Both the position numbers and the translations under genes were made by a program. This document shows, piece by piece, positions 10,691-19,234 of a stretch of 64,000 bases of DNA. The stretch lies in the NCBI RefSeq assembly GCF_035987325.1, contig NZ_CP108488.1, forward strand, positions 8,370,001 to 8,434,000, in the 5' to 3' direction. The notes under the pieces are model-generated. The model made no database searches. It was not told the origin of the DNA and was given only the letters and a program-made list of their open reading frames with translations. Origin of the DNA: Streptomyces sp. NBC_01244. Lineage in GTDB: Bacteria; Actinomycetota; Actinomycetes; Streptomycetales; Streptomycetaceae. How positions within the stretch are numbered: the stretch's first letter is position 1; every line of letters starts with the position of its first letter.

Positions 10691-11062
10691 ATGACGGGAA
10701 TCGTCCGAAGGGGCTTCGATTCCGCTGACGAGACACGCCGGTTCGAGGACGGCAAGGGCAGGCTCGATCTGCTCAACACCGACAGCGGGCCGGTCGGCCG
10801 GGCCGTGTTCGAGCCCGGTTGGCAGTGGTCCCAGCACATCAAGCCCATTGCGGGAACCGACAGTTGCGAGGCCGCCCATGTGGGCTACATCGTCAGCGGC
10901 CGGATGAAGGTCGTCATGGACGACGGTGACAGCATCGAGGCGCAGCCCGGGGACTTCGTCCAGATCGACCCCGGCCACGACGCCTGGGTGCTCGGCGACG
11001 AGCCGTGCGTCGTCCTCGACTGGCAGGGCTACGGAGACTTCGCCAAGCCCCCGGACGCCTGA
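10691..11062 (+). CDS. Cupin domain protein
   Basis: Protein of 123 aa from the ATG at 10691; an ATG at 10652 is also in frame. It has a single small beta-barrel: the central part reads AAHVGYIVSGRMKVVMDDGD, then PGDFVQIDPGHDAWVLGDEP, matching the two cupin motifs with His/Glu metal-ligand candidates. Such single-domain cupins bind small ligands or metals, or act as isomerases or sensors. No substrate can be assigned. It stands alone, convergent with the UvrA-like gene 16 bases away. Confidence 0.8.
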   Translation: MTGIVRRGFDSADETRRFEDGKGRLDLLNTDSGPVGRAVFEPGWQWSQHIKPIAGTDSCEAAHVGYIVSGRMKVVMDDGDSIEAQPGDFVQIDPGHDAWVLGDEPCVVLDWQGYGDFAKPPDA

Positions 11063-11078
11063 CGACCCGCGCTGCCGC

Positions 11079-13478
11079 TCACCCGCCCGCCGCGAGGGCC
11101 CGCGCCAGATAGGCCGCCGTACGGCTGCCCGCGGCGCGGGCCACCTCGGCCGGGGTGCCCGCGGCCACCACCCGGCCGCCGTCCGCACCGCCGCCGGGCC
11201 CCAGGTCGATGACCCAGTCGGCGCCCGCCACCACCGCCATGTCGTGCTCCACGACCACCACCGAATGTCCTGCGTCCACCAGGCCGTGCAACTGCCGCAG
11301 CAGCACCGTGACATCGGCCGGATGGAGTCCCGTCGTCGGCTCGTCCAGCAGGTACAGCGTGTGGTCGCGGCGCACGCGCTGGAGCTCCGTCGCCAGCTTG
11401 ATGCGCTGCGCCTCGCCGCCCGACAGCTCCGTGGCGGGCTGCCCGAGCCGCAGATACCCCAGGCCGATGTCCGTCAGCGCCCCGAGGCTACGGGCCGCCG
11501 CGGGCACCCCCGCGAAGAAGGAGGCCGCCGACTCCACGGTCAGGGCGAGCACCTCCGCGATGTTCAGCCCCGAGTAACAGACCTCCAGGGTCTCGGAGTT
11601 GTACCGGGCCCCCGCGCACTCCGGGCAAGGGGCGTACGTACTGGGCAGGAACAGCAGCTCCACCGAGACGAAGCCCTCGCCCTGGCAGGACTCGCACCGG
11701 CCGCCCGGCACGTTGAAGGAGAAGCGGCCCGCCTTCCAGCCCCGCGCCTTCGATTCCGGCGCCGCCGTGAAGAGCCGGCGGACCACGTCGAACAGCCCCG
11801 TGTACGTGGCCAGGTTGGAGCGCGGGGTCCGGCCGATCGGCTTCTGGTCCACCTCCACCAGCCGCCGCACCGGGAACTCCGGCTCCGCCAGCCGCCCGTG
11901 GACCTCCCGTGCGAGCACCTGGCCCACCAGCGTGGACTTCCCGGACCCCGACACGCCGGTCACCGCCGTGAACACCCCGAGCGGGAACTCCGCCGCCAGG
12001 TCCCGCAGGTTGTGCCGCTCCACACCGCTGAGCCGGACGGATCCGGTCGCCTTCCGCACGGCCCCCGAGCGTGCTTCCCGAGCCTGCCGGGTGCCGAACA
12101 GGTACCGGGCCGTCGCCGAGTCCGCCACCGCGGCCAGAGCCTCCGGGGGCCCGCTGTGCAGCACCCGTCCGCCGTGCTCCCCGGCCAGCGGGCCGACGTC
12201 CACCAGCCAGTCCGCGTGCCGCACCACGTCCAGATGGTGTTCCACCACGAACACCGTGTTCCCGGCCTCCTTGAGCCGGTCCAGTACGCCGAGCAGCGCC
12301 TCCGTGTCGGCCGGATGCAGTCCCGCCGACGGCTCGTCCAGCACGTACACCACCCCGAACAGCCCCGAACGCAACTGCGTGGCCAGGCGCAGCCGTTGCA
12401 GCTCGCCCGCCGACAGGGTCGGGGCTCCGCGGTCCAGGCTCAGGTAGCCCAGCCCCAGCTCGGTGACCGGGCCGATCCGGGAGCGCAAGTCCTCCGTGAG
12501 CACGCGGGCGGCCTCGCCGCCGCCGCGCTCGGTGGCCAGTACCCCATCCAGTTCCGTCAGCGCCAGCGCCGCCAGCTCCGCGATCGTGCGGCCCGCGAAG
12601 GTCACGGCCAGCGCCTCCGGGCGAAGCCGCCTGCCCTCGCACACCGGGCACGGCGAATCGGTCAGGAACTTCTCGGCGCGGGCCCGCAGGGTGAGGCTCT
12701 TGCTGTCGGCGAAGGTCCGCATCACGTACCGGTGGGCGCTCATGTACGTGCCCTGGTAGGGGCGTTGGATCCGGTCGGCCTCCCGTACCGGATGCACCGT
12801 CACCACCGGCTGCTCCTCGGTGAAAAGGATCCACTCGCGGTCCGCTGCCGGAAGCTCCCGCCAGGGCGCGTCCACGTCGTGGTCGAGGGCCTCCAGGATG
12901 TCGCGCAGGTTCTTGCCCTGCCACGCGCCCGGCCAGGCCGCGATGGCTCCTTGACGGATCGACAGGTCCTGGTCCGGGACGAGCAGTTCCTCACTGGTGC
13001 GGTGAACGCGGCCGAGACCGTGACAGGAAGGGCAGGCCCCGGCAGCGGTGTTGGGGGAGAAGGCGTCGGAGTCCAGGCGCTCGGCGCCCGCAGGGTAGGA
13101 GCCCGCCCGCGAGTACAGCATCCGCAGGGAGTTGGACAGCATGGTCACCGTCCCGACCGAGGACCGGGAGCCGGGGGAGGAGCGCCGCTGCTCCAGCGAG
13201 ACGGCCGGCGGGAGCCCGGTGACGGAGTCGACCTTCGGCGCACCGATCTGGTGGATCAGGCGGCGGGCGTACGGGGCCACGGACTCGAAGTACCGGCGCT
13301 GGGCCTCGGCGAAGAGAGTGCCGAAGGCCAGCGAGCTCTTGCCGGAGCCGGAGACCCCGGTGAACACGGTCAGCGCGTCCCGTGGGATGTCCACGTCGAC
13401 CCCGCGCAGATTGTGCTCCCGGGCGCCGCGGACGCGGACGTAGGGATCGTGGGCGTGCGGGGTGGTGGGCTGGTGCAT
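11079..13478 (-). CDS. UvrA-like ABC protein (UvrA2/DrrC type)
   Basis: Protein of 799 aa with two ABC modules. Walker A copies are GVSGSGKSSLAFGTL (about residues 40-54) and GVSGSGKSTLVGQVL. ABC signatures are LSAGELQRLRL and LSGGEAQRIKL. CxxC pairs (CPSCHGLG, CPVCEGRR, CESCQGEG, CPECAGAR) are kept. At about 800 residues it is shorter than housekeeping UvrA (about 950-1000) and the size of DrrC, the UvrA-like self-resistance protein for daunorubicin. It probably removes DNA-bound drugs or damage without the full UvrB-dependent pathway. It starts 10 bases after the stop of the luciferase-like oxidoreductase, so the two form an operon. Confidence 0.88.
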   Translation of the reverse strand: MHQPTTPHAHDPYVRVRGAREHNLRGVDVDIPRDALTVFTGVSGSGKSSLAFGTLFAEAQRRYFESVAPYARRLIHQIGAPKVDSVTGLPPAVSLEQRRSSPGSRSSVGTVTMLSNSLRMLYSRAGSYPAGAERLDSDAFSPNTAAGACPSCHGLGRVHRTSEELLVPDQDLSIRQGAIAAWPGAWQGKNLRDILEALDHDVDAPWRELPAADREWILFTEEQPVVTVHPVREADRIQRPYQGTYMSAHRYVMRTFADSKSLTLRARAEKFLTDSPCPVCEGRRLRPEALAVTFAGRTIAELAALALTELDGVLATERGGGEAARVLTEDLRSRIGPVTELGLGYLSLDRGAPTLSAGELQRLRLATQLRSGLFGVVYVLDEPSAGLHPADTEALLGVLDRLKEAGNTVFVVEHHLDVVRHADWLVDVGPLAGEHGGRVLHSGPPEALAAVADSATARYLFGTRQAREARSGAVRKATGSVRLSGVERHNLRDLAAEFPLGVFTAVTGVSGSGKSTLVGQVLAREVHGRLAEPEFPVRRLVEVDQKPIGRTPRSNLATYTGLFDVVRRLFTAAPESKARGWKAGRFSFNVPGGRCESCQGEGFVSVELLFLPSTYAPCPECAGARYNSETLEVCYSGLNIAEVLALTVESAASFFAGVPAAARSLGALTDIGLGYLRLGQPATELSGGEAQRIKLATELQRVRRDHTLYLLDEPTTGLHPADVTVLLRQLHGLVDAGHSVVVVEHDMAVVAGADWVIDLGPGGGADGGRVVAAGTPAEVARAAGSRTAAYLARALAAGG

Positions 13479-13488
13479 TCGTCCTAGT

Positions 13489-14532
13489 TTAGTGTCCGGA
13501 GCGGCCGGGCTGCCCCGCGCCCTCCGTGAGCCCAGTGAGCCCAGTGAGGTCGGTGAGCCGGGCGAGCCGGCCGAAGGAGTCCAGTAGGGCCGTCCGGTCG
13601 TACGTGGACGTCGTGACCAGCAGCTCGTCCGCCCCGGTCAGCTCCGCGACCTCGGACAGCTCCGCCGCGACCTGCTCCTCGGTGCCGTGGATGTGCCCGG
13701 CCAGGGCGCCCTCGTACAGCTCCCGTTCCTTGGGGCTCATGGTGAGGGCCTCGACCTCCTCGGCCGGGCGGAGCGGCGGGAAGCTGCCCCGGGTGCGGGA
13801 ATGCGCGACCGCCCAGGCCTCCGGCACCAGGATCCGTCGGGCCGCCTCGGCGGTGGCCGCCACCGCGACCGTCCCGGACGCCACGACGTACGGCCGCGCG
13901 CCCCAGGCGGAGGGCCGGAACGCATCGCGGTACGCCGTGACGATCTCCGCGACCCTCGCCCGGGCCCGCAGGTCCCCGACGACCAGGGGCAGCCCGGCGC
14001 GGGCGGCGATCCCCGCCCCCTCGCCGGTGGCCAGCACGTAGGCCGGGATCCGCATCCCCTCCGCCGGGCGGGCGTGCACCTCGGGGTGCGCCCGCTGGGA
14101 GCCGTCGAGCCAGCCCAGCAGCTCCGCCAGCTGCTCCTCGAACCGGTCGGCGTCGGCGGTGTCCCGCCCGAGGGCGCGGCGGATCCCGCCGGTGAAGCCG
14201 ACCGAGCGGCCGAGCCCCATGTCGATCCGGCCGGGGAACAGCGACTCCAGGACCCCGAACTGTTCCGCGACGACCAGGGGCTGGTGGTTGGGCAGCATCA
14301 CGCCGCCGGTGCCGACGCGGATCCGGGTGGTCGCCCCGGCCACGGCGGCGGCGAGCACGGTGGGCGCGGATCCGGCGACCCCGGGCACGCTGTGGTGCTC
14401 GGACACCCAGAACCTGCGGTATCCGAGCCGCTCGGCGGTGCGCGCGAGCTCCACGGTGTCGCGCAGGGCCTGGGCGGCGGGGTGCCCCTCGCGGGTGCGG
14501 GACCGGTCGAGTATCGAGAGTGTGCGGATCAC
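13489..14532 (-). CDS. LLM-class flavin-dependent oxidoreductase
   Basis: Protein of 347 aa of the bacterial luciferase-like (LLM) family. It has ERLGYRRFWVSEHHS near residues 33-48, and IRVGTGGVMLPNHQP, the loop of F420- or FMNH2-using members. The family oxidises diverse small molecules; the substrate cannot be read from sequence. The C terminus ends in DLTGLTGLTEG, coded by 9-bp repeats of AGTGAGCCC. It is the upstream gene of a two-gene unit with the UvrA-like protein, a pairing that could suit xenobiotic handling. Confidence 0.87.
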   Translation of the reverse strand: MIRTLSILDRSRTREGHPAAQALRDTVELARTAERLGYRRFWVSEHHSVPGVAGSAPTVLAAAVAGATTRIRVGTGGVMLPNHQPLVVAEQFGVLESLFPGRIDMGLGRSVGFTGGIRRALGRDTADADRFEEQLAELLGWLDGSQRAHPEVHARPAEGMRIPAYVLATGEGAGIAARAGLPLVVGDLRARARVAEIVTAYRDAFRPSAWGARPYVVASGTVAVAATAEAARRILVPEAWAVAHSRTRGSFPPLRPAEEVEALTMSPKERELYEGALAGHIHGTEEQVAAELSEVAELTGADELLVTTSTYDRTALLDSFGRLARLTDLTGLTGLTEGAGQPGRSGH

Positions 14533-14553
14533 ACCGTGATCAACGCGTGGAGG

Positions 14554-14602
14554 GCGTCAGGATTCCCCCTGCGTCAGGATTCCCCGGCCGTCAGGATTCC
14601 CC
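14554..14602. repeat. 16-17 bp tandem repeat, three units, containing the S41 protease stop
   Basis: GYGTCAGGATTCCCC-type units at about 14554, 14571 and 14587. The S41 gene stop (TCA, 14591-14593) is inside the third unit, and each earlier unit carries the same TCA. Confidence 0.85.
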
Positions 14603-15637
14603 GGGCGTCCGGTCGGGGGCCGTCCCGCCCCGAAGCCAGTGGGCCGCGGCTTCGAGTGTCCGGTCCTGGCCGCTGCCGAGGTCGCGGCTGTCGTCCGGGA
14701 CCGCTTCGTCGGGCGGGAGGGGGCCGTCGTGGATCCGGCCCGTACGGTCGGCCTCCCGGGCCTGTGTCAGGAGGATGAGGGCGCCGTCGGTGAGGGCGTG
14801 GGAGTCGTTGCCCGTGGGGATGCCTCGGGTGGCCTGGCCGAAGCTGCGGGTGTCCGGGCGGCCGCGGAAGGCGATGGTGACGGCCTCGGCCGCGCTCGCG
14901 GTCCGGCTGCTCGTGAGCACCGCCACCGCCGGAGCGGCGGCATGGGCCAGCGGGGTGGCGGGGCCCCAGGTGGCGAGGTACTGGCGCGGCGTGCCGTTCC
15001 CGATCGTCCACGGGGTCCGCTTTCCGTCGGCCTCCACGAACGCTCCGACCTCCCCGTCGCCCAGGATGGGCCCCACCGCTGCGAGCGGTCCCCACATGTC
15101 CCCGCCCGTGTTGCTGCGCAGGTCCACGATCCACCCGCGGGCCCCCTGTCCGTCGACCTCCGCGACGGCCTGCCGGGCCTGGCTCACGTAGGCCGCGGCG
15201 GCGCGGTCGGACGACACCGCGGGAAGGGACAGGTATCCGATGGAACCGGCGAGCATCCTTGCCTCCGGCAGCGCGGAGCCATCCGGTGCCGGGCTCAGCG
15301 CCTGCTCGGCCTCTTGGGGCGTCATGAATTGGCTGTGCCGGTCGCCCAGCGCCCGCAGCGCCTCCCTGACCGCCCCGTACGTATCGGCGGGGACCCGCGC
15401 GCCTCCCGCTCGGGCGAAGGCCCCGCGGCGTACGGTCGGCCAGTCGATGTCCGCCGCGAAGAGCGAGTTGCCCTCCATGACGTCCAGTGCGGCGGTGAGG
15501 TATCCGCGCGCTCCCGACGACATGGCCGTTCCCTCCGTCCGGTGCGGACCGGCGCAGCCTGTCGCGGCAAGGAAGGCCGCCGCTGCCGCGGCGATCAGCC
15601 GGCGGCGGGCCACGGGCTCCGGGGTTCGGGTCTTCAT
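14591..15637 (-). CDS. S41 family (C-terminal processing) peptidase, lipoprotein
   Basis: Protein of 348 aa. A signal peptide with lipobox (LAATGCAG, Cys near residue 28) predicts an outer-face membrane lipoprotein. The tail-specific protease core is visible: GWIVDLRSNTGGDMWGPL, then AVLTSSRTASAAEAV, whose second-strand serine is the nucleophile candidate, and RSFGQATRGIPTGND. No PDZ domain is obvious, as in short Streptomyces members. It probably trims secreted or periplasmic-side proteins. The stop lies in a tandem repeat. Confidence 0.85.
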   Translation of the reverse strand: MKTRTPEPVARRRLIAAAAAAFLAATGCAGPHRTEGTAMSSGARGYLTAALDVMEGNSLFAADIDWPTVRRGAFARAGGARVPADTYGAVREALRALGDRHSQFMTPQEAEQALSPAPDGSALPEARMLAGSIGYLSLPAVSSDRAAAAYVSQARQAVAEVDGQGARGWIVDLRSNTGGDMWGPLAAVGPILGDGEVGAFVEADGKRTPWTIGNGTPRQYLATWGPATPLAHAAAPAVAVLTSSRTASAAEAVTIAFRGRPDTRSFGQATRGIPTGNDSHALTDGALILLTQAREADRTGRIHDGPLPPDEAVPDDSRDLGSGQDRTLEAAAHWLRGGTAPDRTPGES

Positions 15638-15908
15638 GCGGATCAGCCGTCCTCTCGCCCGTGCGGGCCGGTGTACGGGATGCGGGAGGGCACGCCGAGG
15701 TCCTGGGGCGGCAGAGCGGCCGGCCGGTCATCGCGGCGTCCAATAGCCCACGGCGGCCGTCTGCTCCGCGAGGTCAGCCCAGGTCAGGCCCAAGATACCG
15801 AAGGGCCCGACGCGCCCACCGGCCCGCCTCCCGTCCGGCTGCGTCGCAGCGGCCGCGTCACATTGGCTGCGTCACATCAGCTACGTCACATCGGCTACGT
15901 CGCGGAGG
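15638..15908. other. Noncoding gap with tandem repeat at its left edge
   Basis: 271 bases between the start of the S41 gene and the stop of the repeat protein, both on the minus strand. The left 55 bases are a 14-bp tandem repeat. The rest should hold the promoter of the S41 gene, but I see no convincing -10/-35 or dyad. Confidence 0.5.
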
Positions 15909-15911
15909 TCA
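15856..15911. repeat. 14-bp tandem repeat, four units, containing the LRV protein stop
   Basis: CGTCACATTGGCTG, CGTCACATCAGCTA, CGTCACATCGGCTA and a diverged CGTCGCGGAGGTCA lie head to tail. The last three bases (TCA, 15909-15911) are the stop codon of the LRV-repeat protein. Confidence 0.85.
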
Positions 15912-17414
15912 GGCCCGCCGTCCCCGCATCGCCACCAGCCGCTGGATGACCTCGAGATCCAATGCCGGGTTCGCCGCGGTCTCGTGGGCCAGTTCCTCGT
16001 CGTCGAGGAGTTCCGTCAGCCGGGGCCGCGGAAGGTTCGGGTGGCGTGCCAGCGCCCCGCGCACGGCCGGGTCCGGGTCCCGGGTGAGGCGCTCCACGGT
16101 TGCCGGCGCGGTGTGGGGGTCGCGGGCGGCCAAGGCGCGGACCTCGGGGTCCTCGTGGTCGGCGAAGGCTGCCAGGCCGGCCGTGGGAAAGTTCGGCCGG
16201 GTGGTGAGGTGCGCGCGCTCGTGGCCGGTGTATTCGAGGAAGCTGCGCAGCAGGAGCGAGGCCGGGGCGTCCGGATGGTTCTGGGCCAGCAGGACGCGTA
16301 CGCCGAGATCCTCGTCGGCGGCCAGGCGTTCCATGAGGTCGGGCGGCAGGGTACGGTCCATGGCGGCCTTCCGGCGAAGCAGCGGGTGACCGGAGTTCGC
16401 GTCCCGGCGGACGTGCTGCGGGTCCCGGGGCACGGTCGGCCCGCGCCACGCTTGGAAGCAGCCGCCTGCGGGGATCTCGTAGTCGATCGCGGCCCGTTCC
16501 TCCTCGCTCAGCTCGGGGTGCACGGACAGGGCGAGCCGCACCCTCGGATCGGGGTCCACGGCGAGCGCGCGGCGATCGGCGGGTCCGAGGTCCGCGCGGT
16601 GCGCGATCCGCTCACGCACCGCGGGGTCCGGATCGCCCGCCAGGAGGGCCACCACGTCGGTGGGCAGGCTGGGGTTGCCGGCGATGGCCACCCGTTCCTC
16701 CTCGGCGATCGGGGCGGTCAGGACGTTGTCCACGACGGCTCGGCTGAGGGCTTGGTACATCAGCATGTCCCAGCGTGCGTGGCACGACCGGTCGGGCAGT
16801 TCGCGCTCCACCCACGCCGGATCCTGGGACTGCGCGTACCTCCGTGCGCTCCCGCGCGCGCTCTCCCGGACGTCCTTGTCGGGATCCGCCAGGAGCGCGG
16901 CCTGGATCCCGGCGGGCAGCTGGTCCCATCTGCCGACGCCCCAACGGCGGACCTTCGCGACCGGATGGGTGGGCATGGACCGCTCCAGCGCGGTGGAGAT
17001 CTGCCGGTAGACGGTGCCCTGCAGGATGTCGTTGTCGTACGTGCTGATCATGTGGACCACGACCTCGTCAGGCAGTGGCCTGTACACGCCTCCGGCGGGC
17101 AGTCTGGGAGCCTCGGCGAGGTGGGCGCGGACGAACCACTCCGGATCGTCGACCAGTCGTGCACGCTGGGCCGGATCGACGTGGGGGTTGCGGGCGAAGA
17201 AGCTACGGGTACGGGTGTCGGGGTGCCTGAGCACGGCCTCGACGACGGCGTCGGGCAGGATCCGGTCCCGGCTCAGCACCATCCGTACGGCCGGCGGACC
17301 GTCGGCGAGCAGACGCAGCAGCACATCCTCGGGAGAGGACGGATTGAGGGCCACCCCGGCGAGCCGGCGTGCGGGCAGGTCGGCGGCCTCCCAGATGCCT
17401 TCAGGCGTAGGCAT
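15909..17414 (-). CDS. Leucine-rich-repeat-variant (LRV/HEAT-like) protein
   Basis: Protein of 501 aa from the ATG at 17414 (MPTPEGIWEAADL); an upstream ATG at 17477 runs through a C-tract leader and is less likely. It is built of about 20-24 residue helical repeats with the pattern L-DPDPxVRxxLAxHPxL. Examples are RLTRDPDPAVRGALARHPNL, LAGDPDPAVRERIAHRADL and LAVDPDPRVRLALSVHPEL. This is the LRV type of alpha-solenoid, a protein-interaction scaffold. No enzymatic motif, signal peptide or membrane segment is visible. The function is unknown. Confidence 0.8.
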   Translation of the reverse strand: MPTPEGIWEAADLPARRLAGVALNPSSPEDVLLRLLADGPPAVRMVLSRDRILPDAVVEAVLRHPDTRTRSFFARNPHVDPAQRARLVDDPEWFVRAHLAEAPRLPAGGVYRPLPDEVVVHMISTYDNDILQGTVYRQISTALERSMPTHPVAKVRRWGVGRWDQLPAGIQAALLADPDKDVRESARGSARRYAQSQDPAWVERELPDRSCHARWDMLMYQALSRAVVDNVLTAPIAEEERVAIAGNPSLPTDVVALLAGDPDPAVRERIAHRADLGPADRRALAVDPDPRVRLALSVHPELSEEERAAIDYEIPAGGCFQAWRGPTVPRDPQHVRRDANSGHPLLRRKAAMDRTLPPDLMERLAADEDLGVRVLLAQNHPDAPASLLLRSFLEYTGHERAHLTTRPNFPTAGLAAFADHEDPEVRALAARDPHTAPATVERLTRDPDPAVRGALARHPNLPRPRLTELLDDEELAHETAANPALDLEVIQRLVAMRGRRA

Positions 17415-17630
17415 GTGTCGCAACCCCCGTGTGTCAGCCGGCCCCCCCCGGGACCATCGGCCCCCCCCCGGGACCACCGGGCCACGACCCTACCGGCCTC
17501 ACCCGGCTGCGGACCGAGCCTGATCGCTGGTTGGTGCACCGCTGGTCGGTGCCGCGCCACGGAACCCGGCGGGGGAGGCGCACGACCCGGGGTGCCTGGA
17601 TTGTCAGTGGCCCGTCGTACTCTCCGGCAG

Positions 17631-18161
17631 GTGAGTGGACATCCCCTAGAGGCGCGCGTCCTCGAAGCCGCGATGCGCGATGCGCGTCGCGCTCTGGCCG
17701 ACTACGACGGCACCGTGGAGTGGCTGCTCCGCCCCGAGGCCGCCCTGCAAGGCCCGCTCGCCACCGAGGTGTGGGTGTTCGACCGCACTTTGACCCGCGT
17801 CTTGCTGGTGAGCCACCGCCGGCGAGGGTGGGTGCCGCCGGGCGGGAAGGTGGACCCCGGCGAGACGCCGCGAGAGGCGGCGCGCCGGGAGCTGTTCGAG
17901 GAAACCGGCGTACGGGCGGAACCGCAGGCGGTACCGGCGGCCGCCACGGTCCGCTCGTACCGCCCCGGCTGGTCGGCGACCGCGGGCATTTCCTACGTGG
18001 TGGTCGTCGATCAGCGGACGCGGCTGGTGCCTGAAAGCGGCCAGCCCGTTGCCTGGCACCGACTGGACGAGCCGTGGCAGGGATGGTTCTCCGGCGATCG
18101 GCTCCGCATGAGGCAGTGCGCCCTCCGGCTCGGAGGCGGCGCCGACTCGGCCGGACCGTGA
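17631..18161 (+). CDS. NUDIX hydrolase
   Basis: Protein of 176 aa from the GTG at 17631 (the first ATG is at 17673). The Nudix box at residues 72-94 fits GX5EX7REUXEEXGU exactly, with REL-FEETGV in place. It hydrolyses a nucleoside diphosphate linked to another group; the substrate is not predictable. VPPGGKVDPGE precedes the helix, as in MutT-like members. The next gene, a HAD phosphatase, starts 57 bases downstream on the same strand. Confidence 0.9.
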   Translation: MSGHPLEARVLEAAMRDARRALADYDGTVEWLLRPEAALQGPLATEVWVFDRTLTRVLLVSHRRRGWVPPGGKVDPGETPREAARRELFEETGVRAEPQAVPAAATVRSYRPGWSATAGISYVVVVDQRTRLVPESGQPVAWHRLDEPWQGWFSGDRLRMRQCALRLGGGADSAGP

Positions 18162-18217
18162 CGTCGCCGCCGAGAACCCCGCGCCGTCCGGGAGGCGTCC
18201 CTGCTTAGGCTGGCGGG

Positions 18218-18712
18218 GTGACCGAGACTCAGAACCGCAGGCCCCTGGCCGTCTTCGACATCGACAACACCCTGGCCGACACCGCCCACCGGCAGCACTT
18301 CCTGGAGAGCCGGCCGCGCGACTGGAGCGGGTTCTTCGGTGCGGCTCCGGCCGATCCGCCCCTCGCCCGCGGGATCGCGCTCGCGGTGGAGAGCGCGGCC
18401 GATTGCGAGGTCACGTACCTCACCGGACGCCCGGAGCGGTGCCGCGCGGACACCGAGGACTGGCTCGCCCGGAACGGGCTGCCCGAGGGGCGGCTGTGGA
18501 TGCGCGGGAACCAGGACCGGCGGCCCGCCCGCACGACCAAGCTGGAGGTCCTGCGGCGGATCTCGAGGGGCCGCGAGGTGCGGATGCTGGTGGACGACGA
18601 CGAGCTGGTGTGCCAGGCGGCGCGCGCGGCGGGCTTCCGGGTGGTCGTGGCGGACTGGGCGGCGGACGCGCCGGAGCTCAAGGACGCGCAGGAGGGGGAG
18701 GGGCGCACCTGA
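18218..18712 (+). CDS. HAD family hydrolase (polynucleotide kinase-phosphatase-like)
   Basis: Protein of 164 aa with a GTG start. Motif I is FDIDNTLADT (nucleophile Asp about residue 14), motif II is in TYLTGRPERC, and motif IV is MLVDDDELV. The short cap and the TGRP stretch match the LNS2/PNKP-like HAD phosphatases, often acting on 3'-phosphates of nucleic acids. The exact substrate is unknown. It follows the Nudix gene and probably shares its transcript. Confidence 0.85.
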   Translation: MTETQNRRPLAVFDIDNTLADTAHRQHFLESRPRDWSGFFGAAPADPPLARGIALAVESAADCEVTYLTGRPERCRADTEDWLARNGLPEGRLWMRGNQDRRPARTTKLEVLRRISRGREVRMLVDDDELVCQAARAAGFRVVVADWAADAPELKDAQEGEGRT

Positions 18713-18852
18713 GCGCGTTCGCCTGCTCCAGGGTGCTCCCTGGGTGGGCCCGGCGCTCCGGACGGGCCTGCGAGAGCCGCCCCGGCACCCGCGGGCCCCC
18801 CCGGCGCTCCCGCGGGCCCCAGGGAGTCCCGTAGGCGCCGGGAAGGCGTGCC

Positions 18853-19068
18853 TCAGGCCTCGCCGTCGAGACGGAAGCCGACCTTGATCCCCACCTGGTA
18901 GTGCGCGATCTCGCCGTTCTCGATGTGGCCCCTGATTTGGACGACTTCAAGCCAATCCAGATTGTGCAGCGTCTCGCCCGCACGGGCGATGCCGTTGCGG
19001 ATGGCCGCGTCGATGCCCTCGTGGGACGTGCCCACGATCTCGGTCACCCGGTACGTGTGATTGGACAT
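18853..19068 (-). CDS. Dodecin
   Basis: Protein of 71 aa, the full length of the family. YRVTEIVGTS, IARAGETLHNLDWLEVVQI and IENGEIAHYQVGIKVGFRLD match dodecin throughout. The tryptophan in LDWLEV stacks on the bound flavin. Dodecins form hollow dodecamers that store or buffer riboflavin, FMN or CoA. It is divergent from the solute-binding lipoprotein gene. Confidence 0.93.
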   Translation of the reverse strand: MSNHTYRVTEIVGTSHEGIDAAIRNGIARAGETLHNLDWLEVVQIRGHIENGEIAHYQVGIKVGFRLDGEA

Positions 19069-19234
19069 GGGGGTCTCCCGACAGTGGGTGGCTGTTGCCT
19101 TGTTCTACGGTGCCCCAGTAAGTCCGTGTTCGCGAACTTTGCGTGAACAATCCATAGCGATACCCCCTTGACCCACCCATTGGTCTATGCCAATTTCAAG
19201 CCATCTGCGATCCATCCCCCAGAAGGTGACCTTC

